Assembly (NCBI RefSeq): GCF_014502795.1
Contig: NZ_JACVHF010000007.1
Coordinates: 1 to 64,000 of the forward strand
Direction of reading: 5' to 3'
DNA length: 64,000 nucleotides
Source: Heliobacterium chlorum
Lineage (GTDB): Bacteria > Bacillota > Desulfitobacteriia > Heliobacteriales > Heliobacteriaceae
The notes below the pieces were generated by a model. That model was not told the DNA's origin, did not search any database, and saw nothing but the letters and a program-made list of their open reading frames with translations. How positions within the stretch are numbered: the stretch's first letter is position 1; each line of letters begins with the position of its first letter. A program made the translations under genes and the position numbers. Shown here in pieces: positions 26,518-35,012 of the stretch.

Positions 26518-27168
26518 TTAACCCTCGGCCGACCCAATCGCTTTGGCCAGCAACCGAGCTGCCTCTTCCGGATCCTCTGCCGCCATGACGGCCGATACGA
26601 CGGCGACTCCACTGCTTCCCGCTGCCATTACGTCAGCCGCATTGCCCCGATGGATCCCGCCGATGGCTACGACCGGGATGGACAGAGCGTAGCTAATCTG
26701 AGCCAACCCAGCCAACCCGAGCGCAGGCGCTTCCTCTTTTGTCGGTGTGGCAAAAACGGCACTGGCTCCCACATAATCGGCTCCATCCTTCTCGGCAGTT
26801 TGCGCCTCTTCCACAGAAGAAGCGGATATGCCGATGATCACATCGGATCCTAGAATTCTCCGGGCCATAGGTAACGACATATCTTCTTGACCTAGGTGAA
26901 CACCCGGCGCTTTGACGGCGAGGGCGACGTCAATTCGATCGTTGACGATGAACAGAGCGCCATATTTCCGGCACAGTTCGTGAATTTTCCCCGCTTCTGC
27001 GATCATCTGCCGGGTGGAAGCCTCTTTTTCCCGGTACTGCACTACGTTCACACCGCCGCGAAGCGCTTTTTCTACGACGGAAAAAAGAGACCGGTCGCCA
27101 CATATGCGCCGGTCTGTGACCAGATAGGTCCAGGGGAGACTCTTTTGCAGGAACTGGTTTTTATCCAT
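26518..27168 (-). CDS. thiE: thiamine-phosphate synthase ThiE
   Basis: ThiE couples HMP-PP with thiazole phosphate to form thiamine monophosphate. The 216-residue TIM barrel shows VVQYREKEAS, the diphosphate-binding FIVNDRIDVALAV and LGQEDM, GISASSVEEA, and VVAIGGIHRGN. AGGAGGCTAGACAAG precedes the ATG. Confidence 0.94.
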   Translation of the reverse strand: MDKNQFLQKSLPWTYLVTDRRICGDRSLFSVVEKALRGGVNVVQYREKEASTRQMIAEAGKIHELCRKYGALFIVNDRIDVALAVKAPGVHLGQEDMSLPMARRILGSDVIIGISASSVEEAQTAEKDGADYVGASAVFATPTKEEAPALGLAGLAQISYALSIPVVAIGGIHRGNAADVMAAGSSGVAVVSAVMAAEDPEEAARLLAKAIGSAEG

Positions 27169-27218
27169 CTTGTCTAGCCTCCTGAAGGAGTGGAAACAAA
27201 ACCTTTTACGCTAATCTA

Positions 27219-28070
27219 TTAGGATGACCGGCTCACCCGGGCCAGTTCGGCGGCACGGCGACCATCGAGAACGTAGATGGCATCAAAGAAGGCTGTTTTG
27301 AAGCTCATGGGACCCCGGGGAACAGGCCAATGCTCCGTCCCGGACTTTTCTTGAGAAAATTCCACGCGGCCGGCCGCAACCTCTCCGGCTGCACCGTAAT
27401 AGGCTAAGGCTGCCGCCGACGCCGTAAAGAAGTCCTCTTCGACAGCGCAAAAGCAGCCTGTCACTGAAGAGGCCATACAGCCCGTTCCGGTCAGCCGGCC
27501 CATCCAGGCATCACCGTTTTCGATCTTCACCGTTTTCAGCCCGTCTGATACATAGTCGATCACACCGGTGACAGCCGCCACCAGCCCAAAACGACGAGCC
27601 AGCGCTTGGGCGGCCGAGGGGGCATCGCCGCTTACCGCATCGACCCCTTTGACTTCCCCGGCCTGACCGGCGAGGACTGCCGCTTCGGCCGCGTTGGCCC
27701 GTACGACAGCGACCTTGACCTCGTCGAGGATGCGCAGGCACGACTCGGTCCGGAGCTTCGTGGCACCTGCCCCGACGGGATCAAGGATCACTGGTACGCC
27801 GGCCTTGTTTGCAGCCTTTCCGGCAACCACCATGGCCTCAATCCAAGGTAGTGTCAGCGTTCCAATATTGAGGACCAATGCGCCCGACACAGCGGCCATC
27901 TCCGCCACTTCATCCGGCGCATGGGCCATGACCGGAGAAGCCCCTGTCGCCAAGACCATGTTGGCACAATCGTTCATAGTCACAAAATTGGTCAGGTGGT
28001 GAATCAGCGGACGGCGCTCCCGCATCAAGCTCAGTTTCTCTTGCAGGCATCGAAGCACATTATCTGGCAT
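27219..28070 (-). CDS. thiM: hydroxyethylthiazole kinase ThiM
   Basis: ThiM salvages thiazole by phosphorylating 4-methyl-5-hydroxyethylthiazole. The 283 residues include PLIHHLTNFVTMNDCANM, ASPVMAHAP, VILDPVGAGAT, RANAAEAAVLAG and the catalytic TGTGCMAS. AAGGAGGAGAAGAT precedes the ATG. No thiazole synthase genes (thiG, thiS, thiF, thiH) are in the operon, so salvage or a distant locus supplies the thiazole. Confidence 0.94.
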   Translation of the reverse strand: MPDNVLRCLQEKLSLMRERRPLIHHLTNFVTMNDCANMVLATGASPVMAHAPDEVAEMAAVSGALVLNIGTLTLPWIEAMVVAGKAANKAGVPVILDPVGAGATKLRTESCLRILDEVKVAVVRANAAEAAVLAGQAGEVKGVDAVSGDAPSAAQALARRFGLVAAVTGVIDYVSDGLKTVKIENGDAWMGRLTGTGCMASSVTGCFCAVEEDFFTASAAALAYYGAAGEVAAGRVEFSQEKSGTEHWPVPRGPMSFKTAFFDAIYVLDGRRAAELARVSRSS

Positions 28071-28100
28071 ATCTTCTCCTCCTTACCGGGAGCCTATCGG

Positions 28101-29405
28101 TTAGCAACTCCCGGTAGGACGGCCTAAATAATCGCTCACAATTTTCATGGCACAGTAGGGGCCGCACATGGAGCAACCGGTCTCATTCCGGGTGTGCGGA
28201 TGGGGATCGAACGCCTTCGGATCCATGGAAAGCCGGCGCTGTTCGGCCCAGTCAAGGTCTTTGCGGGCTTTGGCCATCGATCGATCCCAATCGGCGGCTC
28301 CTTTAATCCCCTTGGCCAGGTCGGCTGCATGGGCGGCGATCCGGGAAGCGATCACACCTTGGCGCACATCCAATTCATTGGGAAGGCCCAAATGTTCCGC
28401 CGGGGTCACATAACAGAGGAAATCAGCACCAGCGGCAGCGGCAATGGCACCGCCGATGGCCGAGGTGATATGGTCATAGCCAGGAGCCACATCGGTCACA
28501 AGGGGACCTAAGACATAGAAGGGCGCTTCTTCACAGAGCCGCTTCTGCAGCTTGATATTCGTTTCAATTTGATCCATCGGTACATGACCGGGTCCCTCAA
28601 CAATCACCTGTACCCCTGCCGCACGGCAACGATCGACCAGTTCGCCGAGGATTGTCAATTCTGTGATCTGACCACGGTCAGTCGCATCGGCAAGGCAACC
28701 GGGTCGCAGTGCATCGCCGAGGCTCAGCGTAATATCGTATTCTTTCGCAATCTCCAAGATATTATCAAACTGGGTGTAGAAGGGGTTTTGGCGCTGGTGG
28801 TGCAGCATCCAACCGGTCAAGAAGGATCCGCCTCGGGAGACGATATCGGTAATGCGCGGGTGTTTGCGCAGGCGCTCGATCGCTTCCAAGGTAAGGCCGC
28901 AGTGGATCGTCATGAAGTCGACGCCGTCTTCGGCTTGTTTTTTGATAGCATTGAGGATATCTTCTTCCGTCATCGATACGATAGCCCCACGAATCTCTTG
29001 TGCCTCTACTGTCACCTGATAGATGGGAACAGTACCGAAGGCGATGGGACAGTCATCGATCAAAGCCCGGCGAACCGCATCGATATCGGGACCTGTGCTT
29101 AAGTCCATCACCGCATCAGCGCCGCACTCGATGCTGATTTCCAGCTTGTGCTTCTCGAACTCCAATCCGGAAAAGCCTTTGGACGTACCGATATTGGCGT
29201 TGACTTTCGTCCGGAGACCCCGTCCTACGCCGCAGTAGGATTCACGGGGACGACGGTTGTTGGCGGGAATCACGATCCTTCCGGCGGCGATCTCTGCCAT
29301 GATCTCTTCGGGCTGCCAACCTTCGCTCTCAGCTACCTGAACCATTTCTGCTGTGACTTCTCCTCGCAGGGCCCGTTCCATCTGTGTTCCTGTTTTCGTA
29401 TGCAT
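28101..29405 (-). CDS. thiC: phosphomethylpyrimidine synthase ThiC (radical SAM)
   Basis: ThiC rearranges aminoimidazole ribotide to HMP-P. The 434 residues include VNANIGTS, GADAVMDLSTG, VPIYQ, EGPGHVPMDQIE and the C-terminal cluster motif CSMCGPYC that binds the [4Fe-4S] cluster. This is the compact form without the N-terminal extension of proteobacterial enzymes. AAGGAGGACGAATC precedes the ATG. First gene after the TPP riboswitch. Confidence 0.96.
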   Translation of the reverse strand: MHTKTGTQMERALRGEVTAEMVQVAESEGWQPEEIMAEIAAGRIVIPANNRRPRESYCGVGRGLRTKVNANIGTSKGFSGLEFEKHKLEISIECGADAVMDLSTGPDIDAVRRALIDDCPIAFGTVPIYQVTVEAQEIRGAIVSMTEEDILNAIKKQAEDGVDFMTIHCGLTLEAIERLRKHPRITDIVSRGGSFLTGWMLHHQRQNPFYTQFDNILEIAKEYDITLSLGDALRPGCLADATDRGQITELTILGELVDRCRAAGVQVIVEGPGHVPMDQIETNIKLQKRLCEEAPFYVLGPLVTDVAPGYDHITSAIGGAIAAAAGADFLCYVTPAEHLGLPNELDVRQGVIASRIAAHAADLAKGIKGAADWDRSMAKARKDLDWAEQRRLSMDPKAFDPHPHTRNETGCSMCGPYCAMKIVSDYLGRPTGSC

Positions 29406-29439
29406 GATTCGTCCTCCTTGTCATTCTGCCTGACCGGAT

Positions 29440-29590
29440 AAAGAAATCCCTTCCAAAAAGGGTAGGAAGGGATAAAAAGAGGCTCTTTATCCGCTTTCCT
29501 CCGCTGGTATTCCCCAGATCAGGTGCGAAGGGTCGGAACACTCATCGCTTGTTCCCTCTCAGCCTGGGCTGATCCAGGCTCCCCTAGCGG
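29440..29590 (-). promoter_or_regulatory. TPP riboswitch (THI element) of the thi operon
   Basis: Reverse strand: aptamer at 29501-29590 with CTAGGGGAGCC, CTGAGAGG, ACCCTTCGCACCTGATCTGG and AATACCAGCGGAGG. P1 is CCGCT/AGCGG. A terminator (ATCCCTTCC / GGAAGGGAT plus T-rich tail, 29440-29473) follows, so TPP should cause premature termination. A TATAAT -10 lies at 29633-29638. Confidence 0.95.
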
Positions 29591-29696
29591 GTTATGACTG
29601 ATTTAATTGAGAAATTCCGGCTATATTTCGCCATTATAACGAATAAAGCCTGATATTGCTATTCTACAAAGAAGACGATTTTCCTTTATTCATGAT

Positions 29697-29738
29697 CAGA
29701 GCCATCCTGCTTCCCCTAGGAAAGACAGGATGGCTCTG
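29697..29738. terminator. terminator after actP
   Basis: CAGAGCCATCCTG / CAGGATGGCTCTG hairpin between actP and the thi promoter. Confidence 0.75.
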
Positions 29739-29781
29739 ATTGATGTTTTACTTTACTGGGAAGTCGTAAACAGAGGTGGCC

Positions 29782-31311
29782 TTAGCTTTCCGCGCCGATC
29801 CCCGTATTGGCGCGAACATAGAGTTCGTCAAACTTCTCTTCTGCTTGTGGCTCCTTATATAATAGACTGCCTATAAAGGCGGCGATAAACCCAACGGGAA
29901 TGCTGATGATACCTGGATTTTTCCAAGGGAAGATGGCCTCTTTCGCCGGGAAGTAGTTGGGGCTGACGGCCACTAAGGCCAAGGTGCAAAGCAGTCCGAC
30001 AACAATCCCAGTGACAGCACCGCCTGTGTTGAACTTTTTCCAAAAGACCGAGTAAACGATGACAGGAACGTTAGCCGAAGAAGCGACCGCGAAGGCCAGC
30101 GCCACGAGGTGGGCCACGTTTTGCCCTTTTGACAGCAGTCCAAGCAGGATGGCCATCGTTCCGACCCCGAAGGTCGCATAGCGGGCCACTTTCACCTGGG
30201 AAGCTTCATCGACTTTCCCGCCTTTGAGCACGTTTACATAGAAATCATGAGCGAAAGCGCTCGAAGCGGCTAAGGTCAACCCGGCGACCACGGCCAGGAT
30301 AGTCGCGAAAGCGACGGCCACGATGAAGGCTAACATGGCTTCCCCACCAGCGGTTCCTGCCCCACCACCGAGATATTGGGCTAACAGAGGCGCCGCCATA
30401 TTGCCGCCTTTATCGGCGGCTGTGATTTGTTCTTTCGATAAGAAGAGGGATGCGCCAAATCCGAGGAAGGTTGTCATGATATAAAAGACGCCGATAAGCA
30501 CCATCGCCCAGATGACCGATACGCGGGCCGTTTTTGCCGTGGGAACCGTATAAAAACGCATCAGAATGTGAGGCATGCCGGCCGTTCCCAGGACGAGGGC
30601 CATACCAAGGGATACAAGTTCGATGGGATCCTTATAGAGCAGCCCCGGCTCTAAAAAGCGTTGACCGTGCTTTGCAGAGATGGCATCAAAGAAGGATACC
30701 GGGTTGAAATTGAACTTCAACATAACCATGATCGCCAGAGCGATCGCTCCCGCCATCAACAGGCCGGCTTTGATGATCTGTACCCAGGTGGTGGCCAGCA
30801 TGCCGCCAAAAGCTACATAGAGGACCATCATCACGCCGACGATGACAATCGCCGTTTCATAGGGGATACCGACGAGAAGTTGAATCAAGCTGCCTGCGCC
30901 AACCATCTGGGCAATCAGATAGAAGGTGGAGATGACGAGCGTACTCAAAGCAGCGGCCGTCCTGACGGGCTTCGGTTTTAACCGATAAGCCAACACATCG
31001 GCCATCGTATATTTCCCAGAATTCCGCAATGGCTCTGCCACGATGAGCAGAACTGAGATATAAGCCACGAGCCAACCGACCGAGTAAAGGAACCCATCAT
31101 ATCCATTCAAGGCGATTAGCCCGGCGATGCCAAGAAAAGAAGCAGCGCTCATGTAGTCGCCGGCAATGGCAAACCCGTTTTGAACTCCGCTTAAGGAACG
31201 GCCAGCAGCGTAAAACTCCGACGCGGAACTCGTCCTCCGGGCTGCCCAATAGGTGATACCGATGGTGATGGAGACGATCAAGCCAAACAGGCCGTACGTA
31301 ATCCACTTCAT
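29782..31311 (-). CDS. actP: sodium:solute symporter, acetate permease ActP-like
   Basis: This probably imports acetate or another short monocarboxylate with Na+. The 509 residues have about 13 helices. They start [19 protein letters not shown] and include [14 protein letters not shown], both hallmarks of the SSS-family acetate/glycolate permeases. The pairing with an upstream DUF485 gene is typical of yjcH-actP. Its ATG overlaps the DUF485 stop. The exact substrate is inferred. Confidence 0.88.
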   Translation of the reverse strand: MKWITYGLFGLIVSITIGITYWAARRTSSASEFYAAGRSLSGVQNGFAIAGDYMSAASFLGIAGLIALNGYDGFLYSVGWLVAYISVLLIVAEPLRNSGKYTMADVLAYRLKPKPVRTAAALSTLVISTFYLIAQMVGAGSLIQLLVGIPYETAIVIVGVMMVLYVAFGGMLATTWVQIIKAGLLMAGAIALAIMVMLKFNFNPVSFFDAISAKHGQRFLEPGLLYKDPIELVSLGMALVLGTAGMPHILMRFYTVPTAKTARVSVIWAMVLIGVFYIMTTFLGFGASLFLSKEQITAADKGGNMAAPLLAQYLGGGAGTAGGEAMLAFIVAVAFATILAVVAGLTLAASSAFAHDFYVNVLKGGKVDEASQVKVARYATFGVGTMAILLGLLSKGQNVAHLVALAFAVASSANVPVIVYSVFWKKFNTGGAVTGIVVGLLCTLALVAVSPNYFPAKEAIFPWKNPGIISIPVGFIAAFIGSLLYKEPQAEEKFDELYVRANTGIGAES

Positions 31312-31784
31312 TCGCTGTCCCTCCCCCGAACGTTCTCTTTGATCCGCTCTACCGTTGTGTCAAACTTTTTGCCAGCCACCCGGGCGTAGAGAAAAGCGAC
31401 AGCCCAAGCGACAAAAAATTGGGAGAGGGCAAACAAGTACGCTAAGTTAATAGGTCCAAATATCTTCTTGTTCATAATATTCGGAAAATAACCGACGCTC
31501 AAAGGCAACGCGAAGTAATAGGCAAAGGAAAAAATGATTGCAGGGATTAAAAATTTAGCCTTCGCTCGCATGAGACCGCGAAACTCTTCGCTTTCACTGA
31601 TTTCCGCCCACCGCGCATCATTTCCCCGGGGTTGTTTCAGTTCCCAGTGAGTTTCCCCGGCGGCCGCCATGATTTTGCTGTGACCCATCGGTCGCCACTC
31701 CTCTCTTCCTTCGGCATGTTCTCGAGACAGCCCCTCATATACTGGTTCCGCGGCACCATAATTTAGAGGCTTCTCTCGGGGCAT
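31308..31784 (-). CDS. DUF485 inner-membrane protein (YjcH-like partner of ActP)
   Basis: The 158-residue protein has a hydrophilic N-terminus and two C-terminal helices ([18 protein letters not shown] and [21 protein letters not shown]). YjcH-type proteins are encoded beside acetate permeases; their role is not established. The family is usually about 100 residues, so this one has an N-terminal extension. A second in-frame ATG at 31688 with GAGGAG upstream would give the usual size. Confidence 0.85.
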   Translation of the reverse strand: MPREKPLNYGAAEPVYEGLSREHAEGREEWRPMGHSKIMAAAGETHWELKQPRGNDARWAEISESEEFRGLMRAKAKFLIPAIIFSFAYYFALPLSVGYFPNIMNKKIFGPINLAYLFALSQFFVAWAVAFLYARVAGKKFDTTVERIKENVRGRDSE

Positions 31785-31810
31785 TGCCTTGTAACCACCC
31801 CGGTGACGCT

Positions 31811-31840
31811 ATTCTAAACGACTGGACATGTAAAAGTCAA
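31811..31840 (-). promoter_or_regulatory. promoter of DUF485-actP
   Basis: Reverse strand: TTGACT (31835-31840), 18-base spacer, TAGAAT (31811-31816). Confidence 0.6.
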
Positions 31841-31880
31841 CAGATATTTTACAAAATTTCTGAATAATTAAAATATTTAG

Positions 31881-31892
31881 GACCTATAGGTC
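31881..31892. promoter_or_regulatory. 12-bp palindrome in the actP/HD-GYP divergent region
   Basis: GACCTATAGGTC is a perfect palindrome followed by TTTTT. A second perfect palindrome, CGAAATATTTCG, lies at 31942-31953. Either could be an operator; neither matches a site I know. Confidence 0.35.
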
Positions 31893-31995
31893 TTTTTCAG
31901 GCATCCTCTCGAATCCGGCAGGATTTTGTACTGACCGAAGCGAAATATTTCGAGATACAGCATGGATGTCTCAGCGATTGGGGAGGCGGCCCGGC

Positions 31996-33102
31996 ATGAG
32001 GAAAGTTTCCATAGATTTGGTTGAACCGGGTATGATCCTCGCCCGGAACATCTATAGCGCGGAAGGTCGTACCCTACTCGGGGCTGGAATAACCCTTTCC
32101 ACCCCTTTCATTACGCGGCTCAAAGAGTTAGGTGTTCCTGCTCTTTTCATCAAAGACCAAACGACGGGAGATCTTCCTGTTCCCGATGTGATCAGTGAAC
32201 AGGTACGCTTGTCCGCCGTAAAGACCGTTCGCGATTCCTTCACCCGGGTTCAATTGTATCATGAGAACGGCTTGGATCCCACCGAAGTAAAAGAGGCGGC
32301 ATCGGCCATCATCGATGAGGTTTTACGAAACCGTCACGTGATGGTGCACATGGCTGACATCCGGACCTTTGACGATTATACCTTTGGTCATTCCGTCAAT
32401 GTCTGCGTCCTTTCGGTTCTGACCGGCATCGCGATGGGTTATAACGAGTTCCAACTGTTCGATCTCGCCTGCGGGGCTATGCTTCACGATATTGGGAAGA
32501 TGCTCGTTCCCCTGGAAGTGTTGAACAAGCCCGGTCGCTTGACTCCCGAAGAATTTACGGAGATCCGCCGACATTGTGAGTTCGGCTTTGAAATCATTCG
32601 CCAGTATAAGGAGCAGTTTTCCCTGTTTGCTGCCCATGTGGCCTACCAACATCAAGAGCGTTTCGACGGCTCCGGATATCCACGGCAGCTAAAAGGGACT
32701 GAAATCCACGAGTATGCTCGGATTGTAGCCATTGCGGATATGTATGATGCTTTAGTCGCTGACCGGATCTATCGCAAAGGATATCTTCCCTACCAGGCTC
32801 ATGAAATCATCCTCGCCGCCAGTGCCCGTGAACTGGATCCCACCATTTCGCAGATTTTCCTGCAAAACATCGCCATCTATCCCATCGGCAGTACGGTTCA
32901 GCTCAATACGGGCGACATCGGTGTCGTTGTAGACGTCAATAAAATCCATCAAAGCCGTCCTGTCGTTCGACTCATCTACGACCACAGCGGAAAGCTGCTA
33001 AGTCGTCCCTATGAGCTGGATTTGACTCGCCATTTGACAGTCTTCGTGGAGAAAGTACTCTTTGAAGATCAGGTCAGTCAATTGATTTCATCATCTGCAT
33101 AG
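31996..33102 (+). CDS. HD-GYP domain protein, probable c-di-GMP phosphodiesterase
   Basis: The 368-residue protein has an N-terminal DUF3391-like segment (LVEPGMILARNIYSAEG) and a complete HD-GYP domain. The motifs are AMLHDIGKMLVP, HQERFDGSGYP and IADMYDALVADRIYRKG. A small C-terminal beta domain (GSTVQLNTGDIGVVVDVN) follows. The start is set by GGGGAGG 11 bases upstream. It is a single gene with a strong terminator. Confidence 0.9.
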   Translation: MRKVSIDLVEPGMILARNIYSAEGRTLLGAGITLSTPFITRLKELGVPALFIKDQTTGDLPVPDVISEQVRLSAVKTVRDSFTRVQLYHENGLDPTEVKEAASAIIDEVLRNRHVMVHMADIRTFDDYTFGHSVNVCVLSVLTGIAMGYNEFQLFDLACGAMLHDIGKMLVPLEVLNKPGRLTPEEFTEIRRHCEFGFEIIRQYKEQFSLFAAHVAYQHQERFDGSGYPRQLKGTEIHEYARIVAIADMYDALVADRIYRKGYLPYQAHEIILAASARELDPTISQIFLQNIAIYPIGSTVQLNTGDIGVVVDVNKIHQSRPVVRLIYDHSGKLLSRPYELDLTRHLTVFVEKVLFEDQVSQLISSSA

Positions 33103-33115
33103 AGAAGGGTAGTAA

Positions 33116-33148
33116 AAACCCCGGTGTAATCACACCGGGGTTTTGTTT
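33116..33148. terminator. terminator between HD-GYP and terC
   Basis: AAAACCCCGGTGT / ACACCGGGGTTTT hairpin with T-runs on both strands between convergent genes. Confidence 0.92.
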
Positions 33149-33149
33149 T

Positions 33150-33830
33150 TTAGGACTCCGTAGCTTCTGATATCTTTTTGTTTCTAACCCAAACCCCTGC
33201 CCCAATAATCACTGCCGTGAGTAGCGCTGGAATCACGATTTCAACGACAGGAAGGGCATGCAGGTGCGGGAGAATCGCTTTGTCTTCAACGACCATCTTC
33301 CCGGCTGTCCAAGCCAATACGCCGGAGCCGATATAAGCCAACCAGGGGTATTTTCCCATGGCCTTCGTCAACAGCGTGCTGCCAGCTAATACGATAGGGA
33401 TGCTAAACACGAGGCCAAAGATGAGTAAGTACAAGTTGCCCTGTGAAGCGCCAGCCACTGCCAAGACGTTGTCTAGGCTCATGAGCAGGTCAGCCCAGAG
33501 AATCGTCAATAAGGCTTTCGTAAAGTTGCTGCTTCCCTGGCCCGTTCCATGGCCTTCTTCCTGCGGAAAAAGCAGTTTGAAAGCGATCAGAGCCAACAAT
33601 GTGCCGCCGATAAACTGGATATAAGGAATCTGTAGAAGTACGGCAGCGACGAAGGTTAGAACGATACGCATAACGACGGCTAACGTGGTTCCCCAGAATA
33701 TCGCCTTCTTACGATATTTTTCCGATAATCCCATACTAGCCATGGCGATGACGACTGCATTGTCGCCGCTCAATACGAGGTTAATGATGACGATATTCAA
33801 AATGCCGGTGAGTATGTCCAAGTCAAACAT
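33150..33830 (-). CDS. TerC-family membrane protein (YkoY/YjbE type), probable Mn2+ efflux
   Basis: The 226-residue protein has seven helices. The two acidic family motifs are visible: LVLSGDNAVVIAMA near 18-31 and ADLLMSLDNVLAVAGA near 113-128. These supply cation ligands. TerC proteins under yybP-ykoY control (as in B. subtilis YkoY) contribute to Mn2+ efflux or metalation of exported proteins. GGGAGGCTCTCC precedes the ATG. Confidence 0.9.
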   Translation of the reverse strand: MFDLDILTGILNIVIINLVLSGDNAVVIAMASMGLSEKYRKKAIFWGTTLAVVMRIVLTFVAAVLLQIPYIQFIGGTLLALIAFKLLFPQEEGHGTGQGSSNFTKALLTILWADLLMSLDNVLAVAGASQGNLYLLIFGLVFSIPIVLAGSTLLTKAMGKYPWLAYIGSGVLAWTAGKMVVEDKAILPHLHALPVVEIVIPALLTAVIIGAGVWVRNKKISEATES

Positions 33831-33911
33831 GGAGAGCCTCCCATTTCTCGATCTTTATCTGTTGTTCTATGACTGGTTTTCCCGCATCCAATTTTTAAGT
33901 ACATGGTTTCC

Positions 33912-33944
33912 TTACTGCATGGATTCAATCCAACTTCTCTCCAC
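33912..33944 (-). CDS. 10-residue leader micro-ORF upstream of terC
   Basis: The reverse strand has an almost perfect ribosome site (AGGAGGTGAT) 9 bases before a GTG that opens the frame MERSWIESMQ-stop. It lies between the second terminator and terC, ending about 80 bases before terC. It is too short for homology. It may be translated and affect the mRNA, or the site may be a decoy. Confidence 0.35.
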   Translation of the reverse strand: MERSWIESMQ

Positions 33945-33960
33945 CGTGAATCACCTCCTA

Positions 33961-34001
33961 AAAAAAGACCTTAGTTCCGAAATTTTCAGAACTAAGGTCT
34001 T
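33961..34001 (-). terminator. second terminator of the terC riboswitch
   Basis: Reverse strand: AAGACCTTAGTTC / GAACTAAGGTCTT hairpin with a TTTTTTT tail. It duplicates the core of the first terminator. Confidence 0.85.
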
Positions 34002-34020
34002 AGATGGGAAGAGGCAAAAT

Positions 34021-34062
34021 AAAAAGACCTTTGTTCCAGACTGATCTTTGGAACAAAGGTCT
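34021..34062 (-). terminator. first terminator of the terC riboswitch
   Basis: Reverse strand: AGACCTTTGTTCCA / TGGAACAAAGGTCT followed by TTTTATTTTG. Its 5' arm is the 3' strand of aptamer helix P1, so the two folds exclude each other. Confidence 0.9.
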
Positions 34063-34142
34063 TGCTAAACAAAACGTCCTGATCGGCCAGACTTCCAAAG
34101 AAGCCGGCTGTTGACCAAATCAGTAAAAGCTACTCCCCTTTG
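34054..34142 (-). promoter_or_regulatory. yybP-ykoY manganese riboswitch ahead of terC
   Basis: Reverse strand: CAAAGGGGAGTAG (34130-34142), internal GGTCAACAGCCGG and 3' GCAAGACCTTTG. P1 pairs CAAAGG with CCTTTG. It should activate terC when Mn2+ is high by preventing the first terminator. Confidence 0.92.
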
Positions 34143-34151
34143 ATGAATAAT

Positions 34152-34180
34152 ACTATAGCACACCTTTGGAGTGCTGTCAA
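34152..34180 (-). promoter_or_regulatory. promoter of the terC riboswitch
   Basis: Reverse strand: perfect -35 TTGACA (34175-34180), 17-base spacer, -10 TATAGT (34152-34157). The predicted start lies at the first bases of the aptamer. Confidence 0.85.
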
Positions 34181-34192
34181 ACAAAGACAAAT

Positions 34193-34996
34193 TCAGTCGA
34201 CAGGAAGACCAAATTGCGTAGCGGTGGCACGAGCCGCTTCCATCACAGTCGGTTCAGGCGGTTTCACACCAGCCAGAGGATCGCTGATTCCCAGTTCGGC
34301 TCGTTTTACGCTGCCCATGGTGTGGTACGGTAGAAATGTTAGTCGTTCTATATTTTGTAACGGGGCGAGAAAAGCGCATAATTCGGTAATCGAACCGGTA
34401 TCGCCCGTATATCCAGGTACGATCACATGGCGAATCCAAACGGAGGTCTGTTGTTGGGATAGATATTGGGCGAAGGCAAGGATCTTATCGTTGTCGACGC
34501 CGGTCAAGCGGCGGTGTTGAAGGGGGTCCATGTGTTTGATGTCGAGCAAGACCAAATCCGTCTCCGGGAGGAATTGCTCCGCTTTCTCTATCTCACAGTA
34601 GCCGGAAGTGTCTAAGCAAGTGTGAATGCCTTCGGTGCGGCACTGGTGAAAAAGTTCTTTCACAAAGGGTGTCTGCGCGGTGGGCTCTCCGCCCGAAAGG
34701 GTAACACCGCCTCCGGAGAAGTGAAAGTAATTTTTGTAGCGCCTGATGTCCGCCATCACATCTTCTACCGTCTTCGGTTCCCCTGCTTGCCGATCCCAGG
34801 TATCACAGTTGTGGCAATATAAGCAGCGCAAGGGGCAACCCGACAGAAACAGGACATAACGGATTCCAGGCCCGTCGACAGTTCCACAGGTCTCGACGGA
34901 ATGGATATAACCGATCACATTTAAGGCAGATTTATGCAAAGAAGTCGATAAGGGGGACGGCGATACAGAAGGCGACAATGGCGCATCTGTCCTCAT
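34193..34996 (-). CDS. pflA: pyruvate formate-lyase-activating enzyme PflA (radical SAM)
   Basis: PflA installs the glycyl radical on PFL using SAM. The 267 residues have the radical-SAM cluster motif CPLRCLYC (Cys54, Cys58, Cys61), the GGE motif TLSGGEPTAQ, and DTSGY. An unusual Ser/Pro-rich extension of about 24 residues precedes the conserved GYIHSVETCGTVDGPG. GGGGAGGG before the first ATG supports that start. It follows pflB in the same operon. Confidence 0.93.
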   Translation of the reverse strand: MRTDAPLSPSVSPSPLSTSLHKSALNVIGYIHSVETCGTVDGPGIRYVLFLSGCPLRCLYCHNCDTWDRQAGEPKTVEDVMADIRRYKNYFHFSGGGVTLSGGEPTAQTPFVKELFHQCRTEGIHTCLDTSGYCEIEKAEQFLPETDLVLLDIKHMDPLQHRRLTGVDNDKILAFAQYLSQQQTSVWIRHVIVPGYTGDTGSITELCAFLAPLQNIERLTFLPYHTMGSVKRAELGISDPLAGVKPPEPTVMEAARATATQFGLPVD

Positions 34997-35012
34997 TGAG
35001 TTTCCCTCCCCT

